Shown here: positions 1-8,022 of the stretch, piece by piece
Layout of the letters: each line of letters starts with the position of its first letter
How positions within the stretch are numbered: the stretch's first letter is position 1
Origin: CAZWUZ01 sp964637655 [NCBI: uncultured bacterium]
Lineage (GTDB): Bacteria; DAOPZR01
Assembly: GCA_964637655.1 (NCBI GenBank)
Contig: CAZWUZ010000070.1
Coordinates: 1 to 13,996, forward strand
DNA: 13,996 nt
Direction of reading: 5' to 3'
The notes under the pieces: generated by a model
What the model was told of the DNA's origin: nothing
The model's database searches: none
Seen by the model: only the letters and a program-made list of their open reading frames with translations
Program-made: the position numbers and the translations under genes

Positions 1-819
1 GGCGAGCAGCAGCGGGAACGCCGCGCCGGAGAACAGCAGGCCGCCCCCGCCGGGGCGGCCCCGCGCCGGCCGGGGGCCCTCCCGCGGCCGGGGCGCCCCC
101 CGGGCGGCCGGGGCGTCCCGCCCCGCCCCCACGACCGCGGCGGCGAGATCGCCCGCGACGAGCAGGAGGGCCTGCGGCGCGGCGAGCACCCCGGTGACGA
201 CGGCGGCAGCGGCAATGCCCGTGGTGCAGGCCGGCTGGGCGATGAGCAGGCCGAGCGCCGCACCCAGCAACAGGCAGAGGAGCAGGCCGGTTCCCGGGAG
301 CACCGCGACGGCGGACACTGCCGTACCCGCCAGCGGGACGAACCCGTTGCGCAGCACCGCCATCCCCCCGACAATGAGCCCGAGGCCGAGCAGCAGGCCG
401 GAAACAGAGCGCCAGCGGCGCGGGGCCACGACATTGAGCAGCACCCCGACTCCGAGCGCCGCCATCGCGCCGCGGTCGTCGAGCGGAACCAGCGCGGGCA
501 GCGCCGGCAGCAGCGTGCCGGCCGCGATGCCGGCGAGCAGCGGCAGCGGGCGGCGCAGGCGCAGCAGGCCCGCTTCCGCCAGCGCCAGCGAGGCGGTCCA
601 GGCCGCAGCCGGCGCACCGCGCACCGCGCCAGTGCAGAGACCGCCGAGCAGCGACAGCACCGCATTGCCGGCGCATTGCGGGAGCAGGGCGCGCAGCGCT
701 GTCCCGCAGAGCAGCCCGAGTGTTTCGCGCAGGATGAGCAGACCGAGGAGCAGCAGCCCCGCGCCGGCGAGCAGCGCCGCCGCCGCCAGCACCAGTTCCG
801 GTCCGGGCATAACGTTCAT
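1..819 (-). CDS. Na/Pi-cotransporter-like membrane protein, degenerate motifs, 3' end outside window
   Basis: The frame is open from the ATG at 819 to the left edge (273 codons seen). It is almost entirely hydrophobic, with helices near residues 8-30, 50-88, 93-112, 117-132, 139-163, 174-194 and 197-230. The layout matches the two inverted repeats of the Na/Pi cotransporter (NptA/PNaS) family: a GLLLLGLLILRETL opening, a hairpin near 55-88, then a second opening (GLGLIVGGMAVLRNGF, 145-160) and a second hairpin (186-212). The family's two QSSSAT signatures are not intact: the first reads RGAPAA (67-72) and the second QPACTT (195-200). Residues 231-260 are a Gly/Pro/Arg/Ala linker encoded by extremely GC-rich DNA. 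The start overlaps the stop of the upstream efflux gene as ATGA, with GGAGG at 826-830; Met4 is an alternative start. Family membership is inferred from architecture; transport of phosphate is doubtful given the altered motifs. Confidence 0.62.
   Translation of the reverse strand, partial: MNVMPGPELVLAAAALLAGAGLLLLGLLILRETLGLLCGTALRALLPQCAGNAVLSLLGGLCTGAVRGAPAAAWTASLALAEAGLLRLRRPLPLLAGIAAGTLLPALPALVPLDDRGAMAALGVGVLLNVVAPRRWRSVSGLLLGLGLIVGGMAVLRNGFVPLAGTAVSAVAVLPGTGLLLCLLLGAALGLLIAQPACTTGIAAAAVVTGVLAAPQALLLVAGDLAAAVVGAGRDAPAARGAPRPREGPRPARGRPGGGGLLFSGAAFPLLLA
40..129. repeat. Extreme GC tract with a 12-bp direct repeat
   Basis: This stretch is almost pure G and C and encodes the Gly/Pro/Arg linker of the Na/Pi-like protein. 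GCGGCCGGGGCG occurs twice, at 84-95 and 104-115, a 20-bp period that is not a multiple of three, so loss or gain of one copy would shift the frame. The frame as given stays open on both sides. Confidence 0.7.
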
Positions 820-2537
820 TGACCGCCTCCATCGAGATAGGCAGGCAGGAGCAGTCCGGCCGCACGGTAGTACTCGGTGACCGCACAGGCGAGCTCATAC
901 TGCGCCTGCAGGGCGGCAGCATAGGCCTCGTCGAAATGCTGGCTGTGCTGCAAAAACTGGACGGTGGTCAGCCGCCCGAGCCGGTAGGCGCCCCACGCGG
1001 CGCGCAACTGCCCCGCGGCATCGGTGAGCGCCGTCTCGCGCAATTCGCGGCAGGCGAGCCCGGTGCGCAGGGCGCGCACTGCCTGGCGCACTTCGCGCGC
1101 GATGCGGTTTTCCAGCGTTGCCAGCTGCAGCCGCTGTTCCTCGCGTGCCAGCGCCGCGAGCACAGCGCGCGCCTCGTCGGGCGACGCGCCGATGGGGATG
1201 CTGAACGTCGCCCCGATTTCCCATGGATGGAGCGGCACCGTCTGCTCGTTCGCCCCGCGCAACGAGATGGCCGAGGTGGACAGTGAAACGGCAAGTCCCT
1301 GATCGCTGGTGAAACGCCCGTAGCCGTAGGTGCCGTAGGCGTCAAGCTGCGGCAGCGTGGCGTTTTGCGCGAGGCGCTCCTGCAGCAGCGCCCGGGCATA
1401 GGCCTGCTGCGCTTCGGGCACCTCGGCGCGGTTGCGTAAAGCCGCGGCCAGCGCCGCAGTGTCTTCGGCCGGCACCGGCACCGCATAGTCGAGGCCGGCG
1501 GTCTGCAACACGAGATCGCCGCTGCGCAGCCGCGCCGGGGCGAATTCGCCGTAGACCAGCGCGGTCAGTCCGTCAGCAGCCGCCCGCCGCCGTTCGAGCA
1601 GGCGCAGCAGGTCCGCTTCGCGCGCCGCGCGGTTTTCGCGGGCGGAAAGCACGTCGATTTCCGGTGCCTCACCGGCGGCCTGGGCGCCCAGCCGCTCCGC
1701 GAGAATGAGCCGCGCCCGCGCCAGCGAGCGGCGCGCAAGCTGTTCCTCGATTTCGCAGCGCGCCAGCAGCCAGTACTGCCGTTCGATTTCCGCCAGCAGT
1801 TCGCCGCGCAGCCGCGCCAGCCGTGCCAGCGCCTCCTGCTCCGAGAGCCGGGCGAGATCGAGTTCGCCTTCGGCATTTTCGCGCCACGCGCCGCGCAGCA
1901 GCGGTTTGACGATGGTGAGCGACAACTCGGTGTGCCGTTCGGGGTCGAAGAGCGGCATCAAACTGTCGTGGCGCAGGTTGCTGATCCGGGTCTCGCGTCC
2001 GGTCGCCTCGACAGTGACCTGGCTGTTGTCGGGGAGCCGCTGCGTCAGCGCCGCACGCCCCGTGCTGACGGTCGCGGTTTGCGGCTCGATGAAGAAGGCG
2101 GCAACGTCGCGTTCGACACGGCGCCGGGCGGATACTTCCAGTACGGGATTGAACAGCGCCTGCTGCTCCAGCTGCTGCGCCTGACGCTGCAGCGGTTCGA
2201 GTTCCGCCACCCGCAGCGATACCGCATGCGCCAGCGCGATGGTCGCCAGTTCCCCGAGACGCAGGGGGGGCGTGAGCGGCGGCGCCGCGTAAGCGGTATC
2301 GGGCGCGGCGAAGACCGCCGCCAGTTCCGGGAGCACAACGGGCAGCGCGGGTTCGGGAAGCGTCACGGCGACGACTGGCGCCGGAACGACCGCGGGCACG
2401 GGCACCGTTTCTGCCGCCGGTGTGATATGCGGGGGAACGTCCGACACCGCACCCGTTGGCGCTTCGTGACGGACCGCAGTCCGCCCCCAGCAGCCGCTGA
2501 AACACAACGCTATAAGGACACACAGGGATATGCGCAC
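816..2537 (-). CDS. TolC/NodT-family outer-membrane efflux lipoprotein
   Basis: 573 residues from a GTG start at 2537; GGAGGGAG lies about 5 bases upstream of it (2543-2550). No in-frame ATG serves better. The N-terminus is a lipoprotein signal: hydrophobic residues 3-12, then lipobox FSGC with Cys16. A Pro/Ala/Val-rich tether (25-90) follows, then two outer-membrane-efflux (OEP) repeats: long amphipathic helices at about 93-130 and 215-330, and again at 355-385 and 455-540. The signature-like IVKPLLRGAWRENAEGELDL (about 209-228) corresponds to the family's 'QPLLRG' segment. Such proteins form trimeric channels across the outer membrane and periplasm and work with an inner-membrane pump and a periplasmic adaptor; neither partner is visible here. 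It sits 29 bp after the membrane protein gene and overlaps the Na/Pi-like gene by 4 bp (ATGA). Family assignment is firm; the exported substrate is unknown. Confidence 0.86.
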   Translation of the reverse strand: MRISLCVLIALCFSGCWGRTAVRHEAPTGAVSDVPPHITPAAETVPVPAVVPAPVVAVTLPEPALPVVLPELAAVFAAPDTAYAAPPLTPPLRLGELATIALAHAVSLRVAELEPLQRQAQQLEQQALFNPVLEVSARRRVERDVAAFFIEPQTATVSTGRAALTQRLPDNSQVTVEATGRETRISNLRHDSLMPLFDPERHTELSLTIVKPLLRGAWRENAEGELDLARLSEQEALARLARLRGELLAEIERQYWLLARCEIEEQLARRSLARARLILAERLGAQAAGEAPEIDVLSARENRAAREADLLRLLERRRAAADGLTALVYGEFAPARLRSGDLVLQTAGLDYAVPVPAEDTAALAAALRNRAEVPEAQQAYARALLQERLAQNATLPQLDAYGTYGYGRFTSDQGLAVSLSTSAISLRGANEQTVPLHPWEIGATFSIPIGASPDEARAVLAALAREEQRLQLATLENRIAREVRQAVRALRTGLACRELRETALTDAAGQLRAAWGAYRLGRLTTVQFLQHSQHFDEAYAAALQAQYELACAVTEYYRAAGLLLPAYLDGGGQ

Positions 2538-2566
2538 GACGTCTCCCTCCCGAAACGCATCGTAAC

Positions 2567-3499
2567 TTATCGGACCGCTGCTGTAAAGTGCGGGCGAAGG
2601 GTGTGCAATTGCTGATGCCGCTGGAACTGCGCGTTTGCCGCTGCCAGCAGGCGCATATGGCGTGACGCGGTAGCCGTCACGTGGAACTGCAACCGGCCAC
2701 CGGTGAACGCATAGTCGTCAGCATGCGCCGCCAGGTGCGCGTAGACATCGTCAGCGGCAGCGAGAGCGGCCAGCAGCGCCGCGCCCGCCGCCTGCGCCTG
2801 CGTGTCGGCAGCGGCATGGGTACGCTGCAGGTCGGCACACAATCCGTCACGCACCGCCGCCGGGCCGTCTGCGCGCTGCAGCGCGGTCAAGGCCTCCTGC
2901 AGCGGTGCATGGTGATGGCGTGCCTCGAGCAGCGCCCGTACTTCCGCCAGGTCGCGGCGCATGGTGCGGATGGCGGCGGTTGAAGCGAAGGTCGGCAGCG
3001 CGAAGAGCCTGCCGCCGATGCGGTCAGCTGCCAGCAGACGGTCAACTGCCGCCTGCGCGTCACGCTGCTGTGCCAGCACACCGGCGAGTGCGGTGACGAA
3101 CCCGGTATACGGGCCGTAGCGGGCCGGGGTGAGTGTTGCCGTATCCGGCACCACGACCGGGAGAAAAGATATTCCGTGCAGGAACTGTCCGAATTCCGCT
3201 TTCTGCTGCTGTGCCGTGAACACCTGCTGCCGGTAGTCAGTCACCGCATACAAGGCCAGGCAGGCACCGAGCAGCAGCGCAAAGGGCACCTGCCCCCGGT
3301 GCCGGCGCCGCCAGGCGATGATGCCCCAGACCAGCGGCAACGACAGCAGGAGCACAGTGGTCGCGATTGACAGCGTTTTCTCCGGGTCGGGAAGCAGCAC
3401 TTCCGACCGGTAGGTGCTCAGCGCCTGCACCAGGCGGTAGCCGAGCAGCAGGTTGATGCCGCCAAGGATGACGGTCAGAACGATATGCACGGCGTTCAT
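2567..3499 (-). CDS. Membrane protein of unknown function, translationally coupled to bioA
   Basis: 310 residues. The ATG at 3499 overlaps the bioA stop codon (ATGA), with no separate Shine-Dalgarno sequence visible. Three transmembrane helices lie in the N-terminal third (about 4-24, 44-63 and 70-86), with a WRRRHRGQ basic loop (63-70) between the second and third. The rest is soluble, Ala/Leu/Gln-rich and mostly helical (about 135-160, 175-210 and 212-300), with an HHH run at 195-197. I do not recognise the family. The position between bioA and an efflux channel, and the membrane-plus-helical-domain layout, would suit a component of an envelope or export complex, but that is inference only. 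It is not a known biotin biosynthesis or biotin transport protein (no BioY/BioN/BioM features). Confidence 0.72.
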   Translation of the reverse strand: MNAVHIVLTVILGGINLLLGYRLVQALSTYRSEVLLPDPEKTLSIATTVLLLSLPLVWGIIAWRRRHRGQVPFALLLGACLALYAVTDYRQQVFTAQQQKAEFGQFLHGISFLPVVVPDTATLTPARYGPYTGFVTALAGVLAQQRDAQAAVDRLLAADRIGGRLFALPTFASTAAIRTMRRDLAEVRALLEARHHHAPLQEALTALQRADGPAAVRDGLCADLQRTHAAADTQAQAAGAALLAALAAADDVYAHLAAHADDYAFTGGRLQFHVTATASRHMRLLAAANAQFQRHQQLHTLRPHFTAAVR

Positions 3500-4836
3500 T
3501 TTCGTGTGTCGGCCAGGATGTCGTGCAGGCAGTCGAGTATGCGTCTCACTTCGCGTTCTGTCGCTGACAGCGGCAGCCAGAGGTAGACGAGATTGCCCAG
3601 CGGGCGCAACGCGAGATGCCGCTGCAACCCGGCGCGGCGTATCGCACGGGTCAGGGCGACGGTATTGATGGGCGGCTGTTTCGTGGTTTTGTCCGAGACC
3701 AGTTCGCAGACGAAGATGCTGCCGAGCACGCGCACGTCACCGACCAGCGGCAGCGCGCGAAAGCGTGGTACCGTCGCGCGCAGCAGGCGCTGCACCTTCA
3801 CTGCCCGCCGCAGCGTCTGTTCCGTGCGGAAGAGGCGCAGCGACGCCAGCGCGGCCGCGCAGGCGATGGGATTGGCGGTGAACGTATGGCCGTGATAGAA
3901 GGTTTTGTCCCGCCCGCCGAGAAAGGCGCGGTAGACGCGCGCCGTGGTCAGCGTCGCCCCCAGCGTCAGCGTGCCCCCGGTCAGTCCTTTGGCGAGGCAG
4001 AGAAAATCGGGGCGCACGCCGCGCGCCTGCTCCACGGCGAACATCGTCCCGGTGCGCCCGAATCCCGTCGCCACCTCATCCGCGATGAGGTGCACGTCGT
4101 ACTGCCGGCATAACCGCGCCGCGCCTTGCAGGTAGGCGGGCGGATAGATGATCATCCCCCCCGCCGCACAGATGAGCGGCTCGATGATCAGCCCGGCAAT
4201 CTGCCGGTGTTTCGCGCGCAGCAGTTTCTCCAGCGGCTGCAGGCAGGCAAGCCGGCACACCGGGTACGTCTGCCTGCACGGGCAGCGATAACAGTACGGG
4301 GCCGGTACGCGGTACTGTGGCACGCAGAGCGGGGCGAAGGGGGCGGTAAAACGCGACACACCGCCGACACTCATCGTCCCGGCGGTATCGCCGTGGTAGG
4401 CGGCATCGAGCGCGACGAATTTCGTTTTCCGCCGCGCGCCTGTCAGCTGCCAGTACTGCAGCGACAGCTTCAGCGCCACTTCGACGGCCGTCGAGCCGTC
4501 GTCAGAGAAGAAGACGCGCCGCAGTTGTCGCGGGGCGAGGCGCAACAACTCCTCCGCCAGTGCGACGGCTCCGTCGTGGGTGAACCCCGCGAACAGCACG
4601 TGATCGAGCTGCTTTGCCTGTGCCGCGATGGCGCGCGTGATGGCAGGATGGCAGTGCCCGTGCACGCTGCTCCACCACGAGGCGATGGCATCGTCATACC
4701 AGGTGCCGCGCGCGTCGTAGAGCTTCAGCCCGCGGGCGCGCACGATGCGCAGTGGCGGGTCAGAGACGCACTCGCGCATCTGCGTGTAGGGATGCCAGCT
4801 GACGCGCAGGTCGCGCCGCTGCCAGCGGTCAGTCAT
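3496..4836 (-). CDS. bioA: Adenosylmethionine-8-amino-7-oxononanoate aminotransferase
   Basis: 446 residues, normal for the family. This class III aminotransferase converts KAPA to DAPA in the cytoplasm, usually with SAM as amino donor and PLP as cofactor. Visible marks: WHPYTQM at 14-20; SWWSSVHGHCHP at 53-64 (substrate and PLP pocket); FSDDGSTAVEVALK at 110-123; AYHGDT at 147-152; IADEVATGFGRTG at 251-263 with Asp253 for the PLP nitrogen; LAKGLTGG with Schiff-base Lys283; and YHGHTFTANP at 314-323. A cysteine-rich insert, CYRCPC...C...C (182-198), resembles that of Gram-positive and green-sulfur-type BioA proteins. The start at 4836 was chosen because homology begins near residue 13, AGGAGG precedes it (4844-4849) and it overlaps bioD by 8 bp (ATGACTGA). 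The frame is open upstream to 4974, but only inside bioD. Confidence 0.95.
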   Translation of the reverse strand: MTDRWQRRDLRVSWHPYTQMRECVSDPPLRIVRARGLKLYDARGTWYDDAIASWWSSVHGHCHPAITRAIAAQAKQLDHVLFAGFTHDGAVALAEELLRLAPRQLRRVFFSDDGSTAVEVALKLSLQYWQLTGARRKTKFVALDAAYHGDTAGTMSVGGVSRFTAPFAPLCVPQYRVPAPYCYRCPCRQTYPVCRLACLQPLEKLLRAKHRQIAGLIIEPLICAAGGMIIYPPAYLQGAARLCRQYDVHLIADEVATGFGRTGTMFAVEQARGVRPDFLCLAKGLTGGTLTLGATLTTARVYRAFLGGRDKTFYHGHTFTANPIACAAALASLRLFRTEQTLRRAVKVQRLLRATVPRFRALPLVGDVRVLGSIFVCELVSDKTTKQPPINTVALTRAIRRAGLQRHLALRPLGNLVYLWLPLSATEREVRRILDCLHDILADTRK

Positions 4837-5512
4837 GTGCCGCCTCCTGCTGCAGGCGCGCAGCCAGCGGGCGCAGGTGCGGCAGCAGCGTGCGCGGTGC
4901 GCGCGTGTGCGGCAGCACCGCCAGCACGGGCGCGCTCGCCCGTGCACTGATGACTTTGACATTATCGGCCGCAATGGCGGCAGGGACGCGTGCCGCTGCG
5001 GAAAAGATCAACCCGAGCAGGCGCAGACGCCGTGTACGCAACGCTTCGACGGAAAGCAAGGCCTGGTTGATGGCGCCCAGCCGGTTGGCCACGACGAGGA
5101 TGACGGGCAGGCGCAGCCGGGCAACGAGGTCGAGTTGCAGCAACCGCGCGGTATAGGGGACCAGCAGGCCGCCGCTCCCTTCAACCAGTACCAGGTCATG
5201 CCGACGCGCCAGCACGCGGTATGCCCGCATGAGTAGCTGGAGGTTGATGCTGCGTCCGGCCGTGCGTGCCGCCAGCTGCGGCGAGGCAGGCAGGGGTAAG
5301 CAGTACGGTTCGCGCTCCGGCGCGACGGTCCCGCGCCTGCCGCCGAGGCGGTCGTGCACGCGCAGGTCGCCCTGCCCGGGTCGCGCTCCGGTCTGTACCC
5401 ATTTCTGTGTTTCCGTATCCGTGCCGCGGTCGCGCAGCGCGCGCGCCAGCAGGCCGGTGACCAGCGTCTTGCCGCAGCCGGTGTCCGTGCCGCCGATAAA
5501 GACGCCGTTCAT
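4829..5512 (-). CDS. bioD: Dethiobiotin synthetase
   Basis: 227 residues, the usual size. BioD closes the ureido ring of dethiobiotin from DAPA, CO2 and ATP. The P-loop GTDTGCGKTLVT is at 8-19 (Lys15). The carbamate/Mg loop is present as QKWVQTG (36-42) with Lys37; many relatives have KPV where this has KWV. QGDLRVHD (47-54) carries the acidic residue after the second loop, VEGSGGLLVP (110-119) is the conserved glutamate-glycine loop, and VVANRLGAINQALLS is the adenine-side motif. The ATG overlaps the bioC stop by 4 bp (ATGA) and the gene overlaps bioA by 8 bp. Nothing looks truncated. Confidence 0.94.
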   Translation of the reverse strand: MNGVFIGGTDTGCGKTLVTGLLARALRDRGTDTETQKWVQTGARPGQGDLRVHDRLGGRRGTVAPEREPYCLPLPASPQLAARTAGRSINLQLLMRAYRVLARRHDLVLVEGSGGLLVPYTARLLQLDLVARLRLPVILVVANRLGAINQALLSVEALRTRRLRLLGLIFSAAARVPAAIAADNVKVISARASAPVLAVLPHTRAPRTLLPHLRPLAARLQQEAAHD

Positions 5513-6249
5513 GCCCGGCCCCGGCAGAAGAACACCTGGTAGGTGGCGGTGATACCGTCATGGCGCAGGCGGTAGTGATCCTCGATGCGCTGCAGCCGGC
5601 GCGGCGTGAGCAGACCGCCCTCGCGCAGCGGGCCGCGGGTACCGGTGTCACGGATGCTGCGCAACAGTTCGCGTAGCGAGGCGTAATCGCGCCGGTAGCG
5701 GCGCTCAGTGACGGTGATTTCGGGGAAGACCGCGTGCAGCAGGCCTTCGAGTTGCGCGTGGTCGGGAAAAGAACGCGCCGGCACGGCTGTCTGCCCGGGC
5801 AGCACTTCGTTCCACGAGGCGTTCAGTTCCTCGTAGGTGAGCGGCCCGAAGAGTGAGGCGAGCAGTTCCCCGCCCGGTTCGAGGCAGCCGGCGATACGGC
5901 GCAGCACTGACGGCAGGTTGGGACACCAGTGCAGGGTCGACGCGGAAACGATCAGCGGGTAGCGTACCGCAGGATCGATCTGCTCCGCGCGCAGGCAGCA
6001 GAACTGCGCGCGCGGCACGCGCTGCTGCGCCACCGCCAGCATCGGTGCGACCGGGTCGATGGCGGTAATGCCGGCGTCCGGGTAGCGTTGCTGCAGCAGC
6101 GCGGTAAACAGGCCGGTGCCGCAGCCAATCTCCAGCACCCGCTGCGGCGCGCTCTCCGGGAGCAGGCGCGCCAGTTCCGCCGCCGCTTCGCGCTGCACAT
6201 CGGCCGCAGCATCGTAGGCAGACGCCGCGCGGTGTACCGATCTAAGCAT
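5509..6249 (-). CDS. bioC: Malonyl-[ACP] O-methyltransferase
   Basis: 246 residues, close to the roughly 250 of characterised BioC. It methylates the free carboxyl of malonyl-ACP with SAM, disguising it so that fatty-acid synthesis can build the pimeloyl chain. The N-terminal RAASAYDAAADVQ (7-19) is the typical BioC entry, SAM motif I is VLEIGCGTGLF (38-48), the acidic ribose-binding segment is ITAIDPVAPML (61-71), and SASTLHW (102-108) matches the BioC-specific 'S-x-x-x-x-W' region. The C-terminal region (about 190-246), with SIRDTGTRG, is also BioC-like. It starts 8 bp inside the esterase gene and an AGGA lies about 9 bp upstream. Its neighbours leave little doubt about its role. Confidence 0.93.
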   Translation of the reverse strand: MLRSVHRAASAYDAAADVQREAAAELARLLPESAPQRVLEIGCGTGLFTALLQQRYPDAGITAIDPVAPMLAVAQQRVPRAQFCCLRAEQIDPAVRYPLIVSASTLHWCPNLPSVLRRIAGCLEPGGELLASLFGPLTYEELNASWNEVLPGQTAVPARSFPDHAQLEGLLHAVFPEITVTERRYRRDYASLRELLRSIRDTGTRGPLREGGLLTPRRLQRIEDHYRLRHDGITATYQVFFCRGRA

Positions 6250-6862
6250 AGAGCAGTCCTGCCAGTTCCGGGCGCAGCACGCTCAGATGTCCGCTGCCGG
6301 CGATAATGACCAGCTCGGAACGCGGCAGCACCGTGGAAAACGCGGCGAGTTCAGTGGCCGGGGCGATGCGGTCATCGCCGCCGTGCACGAAACGGACCGG
6401 GAACTGGCGCAACACAGCGGGGGCAAGACGCTGTTCAGCGAGCAGGTCAAGCCCTGACCGCAGCGCCTCCACCCCGGTCGCGAGATACTCCGCGCGCAAG
6501 TGCTGCGTAAACCATGCCTGTGCCTCGCCGTCAGCGGGGCCGAAGCAGGCGCGGTAGAAGCGGTCGAGGTAGGCGCGCGGTGAACGGTCGAACGCGGCCC
6601 GCGCCGCAGCAAGCATCGCCGCCGGGTAGCGGTCACGCATGCCAACCAGCACGAGTTGCCCGATCTGTGCCGCATGGCGCGCAGCGAACGACGCGGCCGC
6701 ATAGCCGCCCAGCGATACCCCGACCAGGTGCAGGCGCGCACCCGCCGGCAGTTGCCAGGCAGATAGCGCGTCAGGAGAAAAGCAGAGCGCGTCCGTTGGT
6801 GCTGCACGGAAGATGCGCGCATCGGTTGCCCAGCCGTGCACGCAGACCGTCAGGCGGCTCAT
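6242..6862 (-). CDS. bioH: BioH-like alpha/beta-hydrolase, probable pimeloyl-ACP methyl ester esterase
   Basis: 206 residues, shorter than E. coli BioH (about 256), with a short lid. The fold markers are HGW at 9-11 (oxyanion side), nucleophile elbow GVSLGG with Ser50, HGGDDRIAP with Asp163/Asp164, and GSGH with His192. These form a plausible Ser-Asp-His triad. In the BioC pathway such an enzyme cleaves the methyl ester of pimeloyl-ACP and ends chain elongation. The assignment comes mainly from its place between bioF and bioC, where different organisms carry non-homologous or distantly related esterases (BioH, BioG, BioK, BioJ, BioV). The HGW and GVSLGG signature fits BioH-type better than BioG (DUF452). 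It overlaps bioF by 4 bp and bioC by 8 bp. The activity is likely; the exact subfamily is uncertain. Confidence 0.78.
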   Translation of the reverse strand: MSRLTVCVHGWATDARIFRAAPTDALCFSPDALSAWQLPAGARLHLVGVSLGGYAAASFAARHAAQIGQLVLVGMRDRYPAAMLAAARAAFDRSPRAYLDRFYRACFGPADGEAQAWFTQHLRAEYLATGVEALRSGLDLLAEQRLAPAVLRQFPVRFVHGGDDRIAPATELAAFSTVLPRSELVIIAGSGHLSVLRPELAGLLYA

Positions 6863-8022
6863 GCCGGGACCGCCGCGCAGGCAGCGGCCACGCGTTCCGC
6901 CAGACGGTCGATATCGGCCGCCTGATGCGCCGCGCTCAGCGACAGGCGCAGACGGGCGCTGCCGTGGGGGACTGTCGGGTACCTGATGGGAAGCACCCAG
7001 ATACCGTCAACGCGCAGGCGCTGCGCGATGGCCAGCGCGCGCTGCTCGCTGCCGAGGATGACGGGGACGATCTGCGTATCGCCCGTGGCGGTGATGCCCT
7101 GTGCCGCCAGCCCCTGCCGCAGACGGACAGCCAGCGCCTGCAGGTGTGTGCGACGCTGCGGCTCGTCGCGGATAACGTCGAGTGCGGCCAGCGAGGCGGC
7201 GACCACTGCCGGCGGCAGCGCGGTGGAGAAGATGAAACTGCGCGCGCTGTTGATGAGCGTGTTGATGAAAGAGGCCGACGCGGCAACGTACCCGCCCGCG
7301 CTCCCCAGTGCCTTGCTGCAGGTCCCCATCAGCAGGTCGACGCTGTCGGCAACGCCGGCCTCCTCCGCCTTGCCCGCACCCGTGGCGCCGAAGATGCCCG
7401 TGGCATGCGCCTCGTCAACCAGCAGCCATGCCGCATGCTGCTGTTTCAGGGCCGCAAGGTCCCGCAGCGGGGCGCAGTCGCCGTCCATGGAGAACACGCT
7501 CTCGGTGACAATGAGCGCGCGGCGGAATTTCGCGCGCTCGCGCTGCAGCAGTTCATCAAGTTGGGTGGCGTCATTGTGGCGGAAGCGGAAAAGGCGCGCA
7601 CCGCATAGGCGCACGCCGTCGAGCAGCGAGGCATGGGCGAGACGGTCGGCAAAGACCGCGTCACCCGGCTGCAGCAGCGCGCTGATGATGCCACAGTTCG
7701 CCTGGTAGCCCGAATTGAAGAGAAGTGCCATCTCCTGGTGCTTGAACCGAGCCAGCGCCTGCTCGAGGTGGCGATGCAGTTCGCAGCCGCCGCCGAGCAG
7801 CCGCGCCGCGCCTGCTCCTGTGCCGTAGCGCGCAGTTGCCGCCTGCGCCGCCGCAACAAGCTGCGGGTAGGTGCAGAGACCGAGATAATCGTTCCCCGAC
7901 ACATCGAGGTAGTCACGCCCCCCCACGCGGATGCGTCCGTCGCCGCGCGCTTCGACTGCCGGCAGCGTGCGGCGCAGTCCCTGCACCTCGCGCTCCGCCA
8001 GCCACCCGCGCAGTTCATCCAT
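6859..8022 (-). CDS. bioF: 8-amino-7-oxononanoate synthase
   Basis: 387 residues, full length. BioF is a PLP-dependent alpha-oxoamine synthase that condenses pimeloyl-ACP or -CoA with L-alanine to KAPA, releasing CO2. Visible marks: SGNDYLGL at 42-49; GTGAGAARLLGGG at 67-79; LFNSGYQANCGI at 101-112; DRLAHASLLDG with His130; ESVFSMDGD at 174-182; VDEAHATGIFG at 202-212 with Asp203 and His206; and TCSKALGSAGGY with Schiff-base Lys237. The frame stays open upstream to 8127, but family homology begins at MDELRGWLAEREVQGL, so the ATG at 8022 is chosen. It has no convincing Shine-Dalgarno sequence, and a 173-codon open frame from upstream ends 8 bp inside it, which suggests coupled translation. Confidence 0.94.
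   Translation of the reverse strand: MDELRGWLAEREVQGLRRTLPAVEARGDGRIRVGGRDYLDVSGNDYLGLCTYPQLVAAAQAATARYGTGAGAARLLGGGCELHRHLEQALARFKHQEMALLFNSGYQANCGIISALLQPGDAVFADRLAHASLLDGVRLCGARLFRFRHNDATQLDELLQRERAKFRRALIVTESVFSMDGDCAPLRDLAALKQQHAAWLLVDEAHATGIFGATGAGKAEEAGVADSVDLLMGTCSKALGSAGGYVAASASFINTLINSARSFIFSTALPPAVVAASLAALDVIRDEPQRRTHLQALAVRLRQGLAAQGITATGDTQIVPVILGSEQRALAIAQRLRVDGIWVLPIRYPTVPHGSARLRLSLSAAHQAADIDRLAERVAAACAAVPA

Noticed and set aside
194-880. A 228-codon plus-strand frame rich in Ser/Pro/Arg/Ala
   Set aside because: It is antisense to the Na/Pi-like membrane protein, whose minus-strand frame has regular hydrophobic helices, a ribosome-binding site and an ATGA junction.
4837-4974. 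N-terminal extension of BioA inside bioD
   Set aside because: The segment is Arg/Cys-rich and antihomologous to known BioA N-termini, and the ATG at 4836 has AGGAGG and the ATGACTGA junction.
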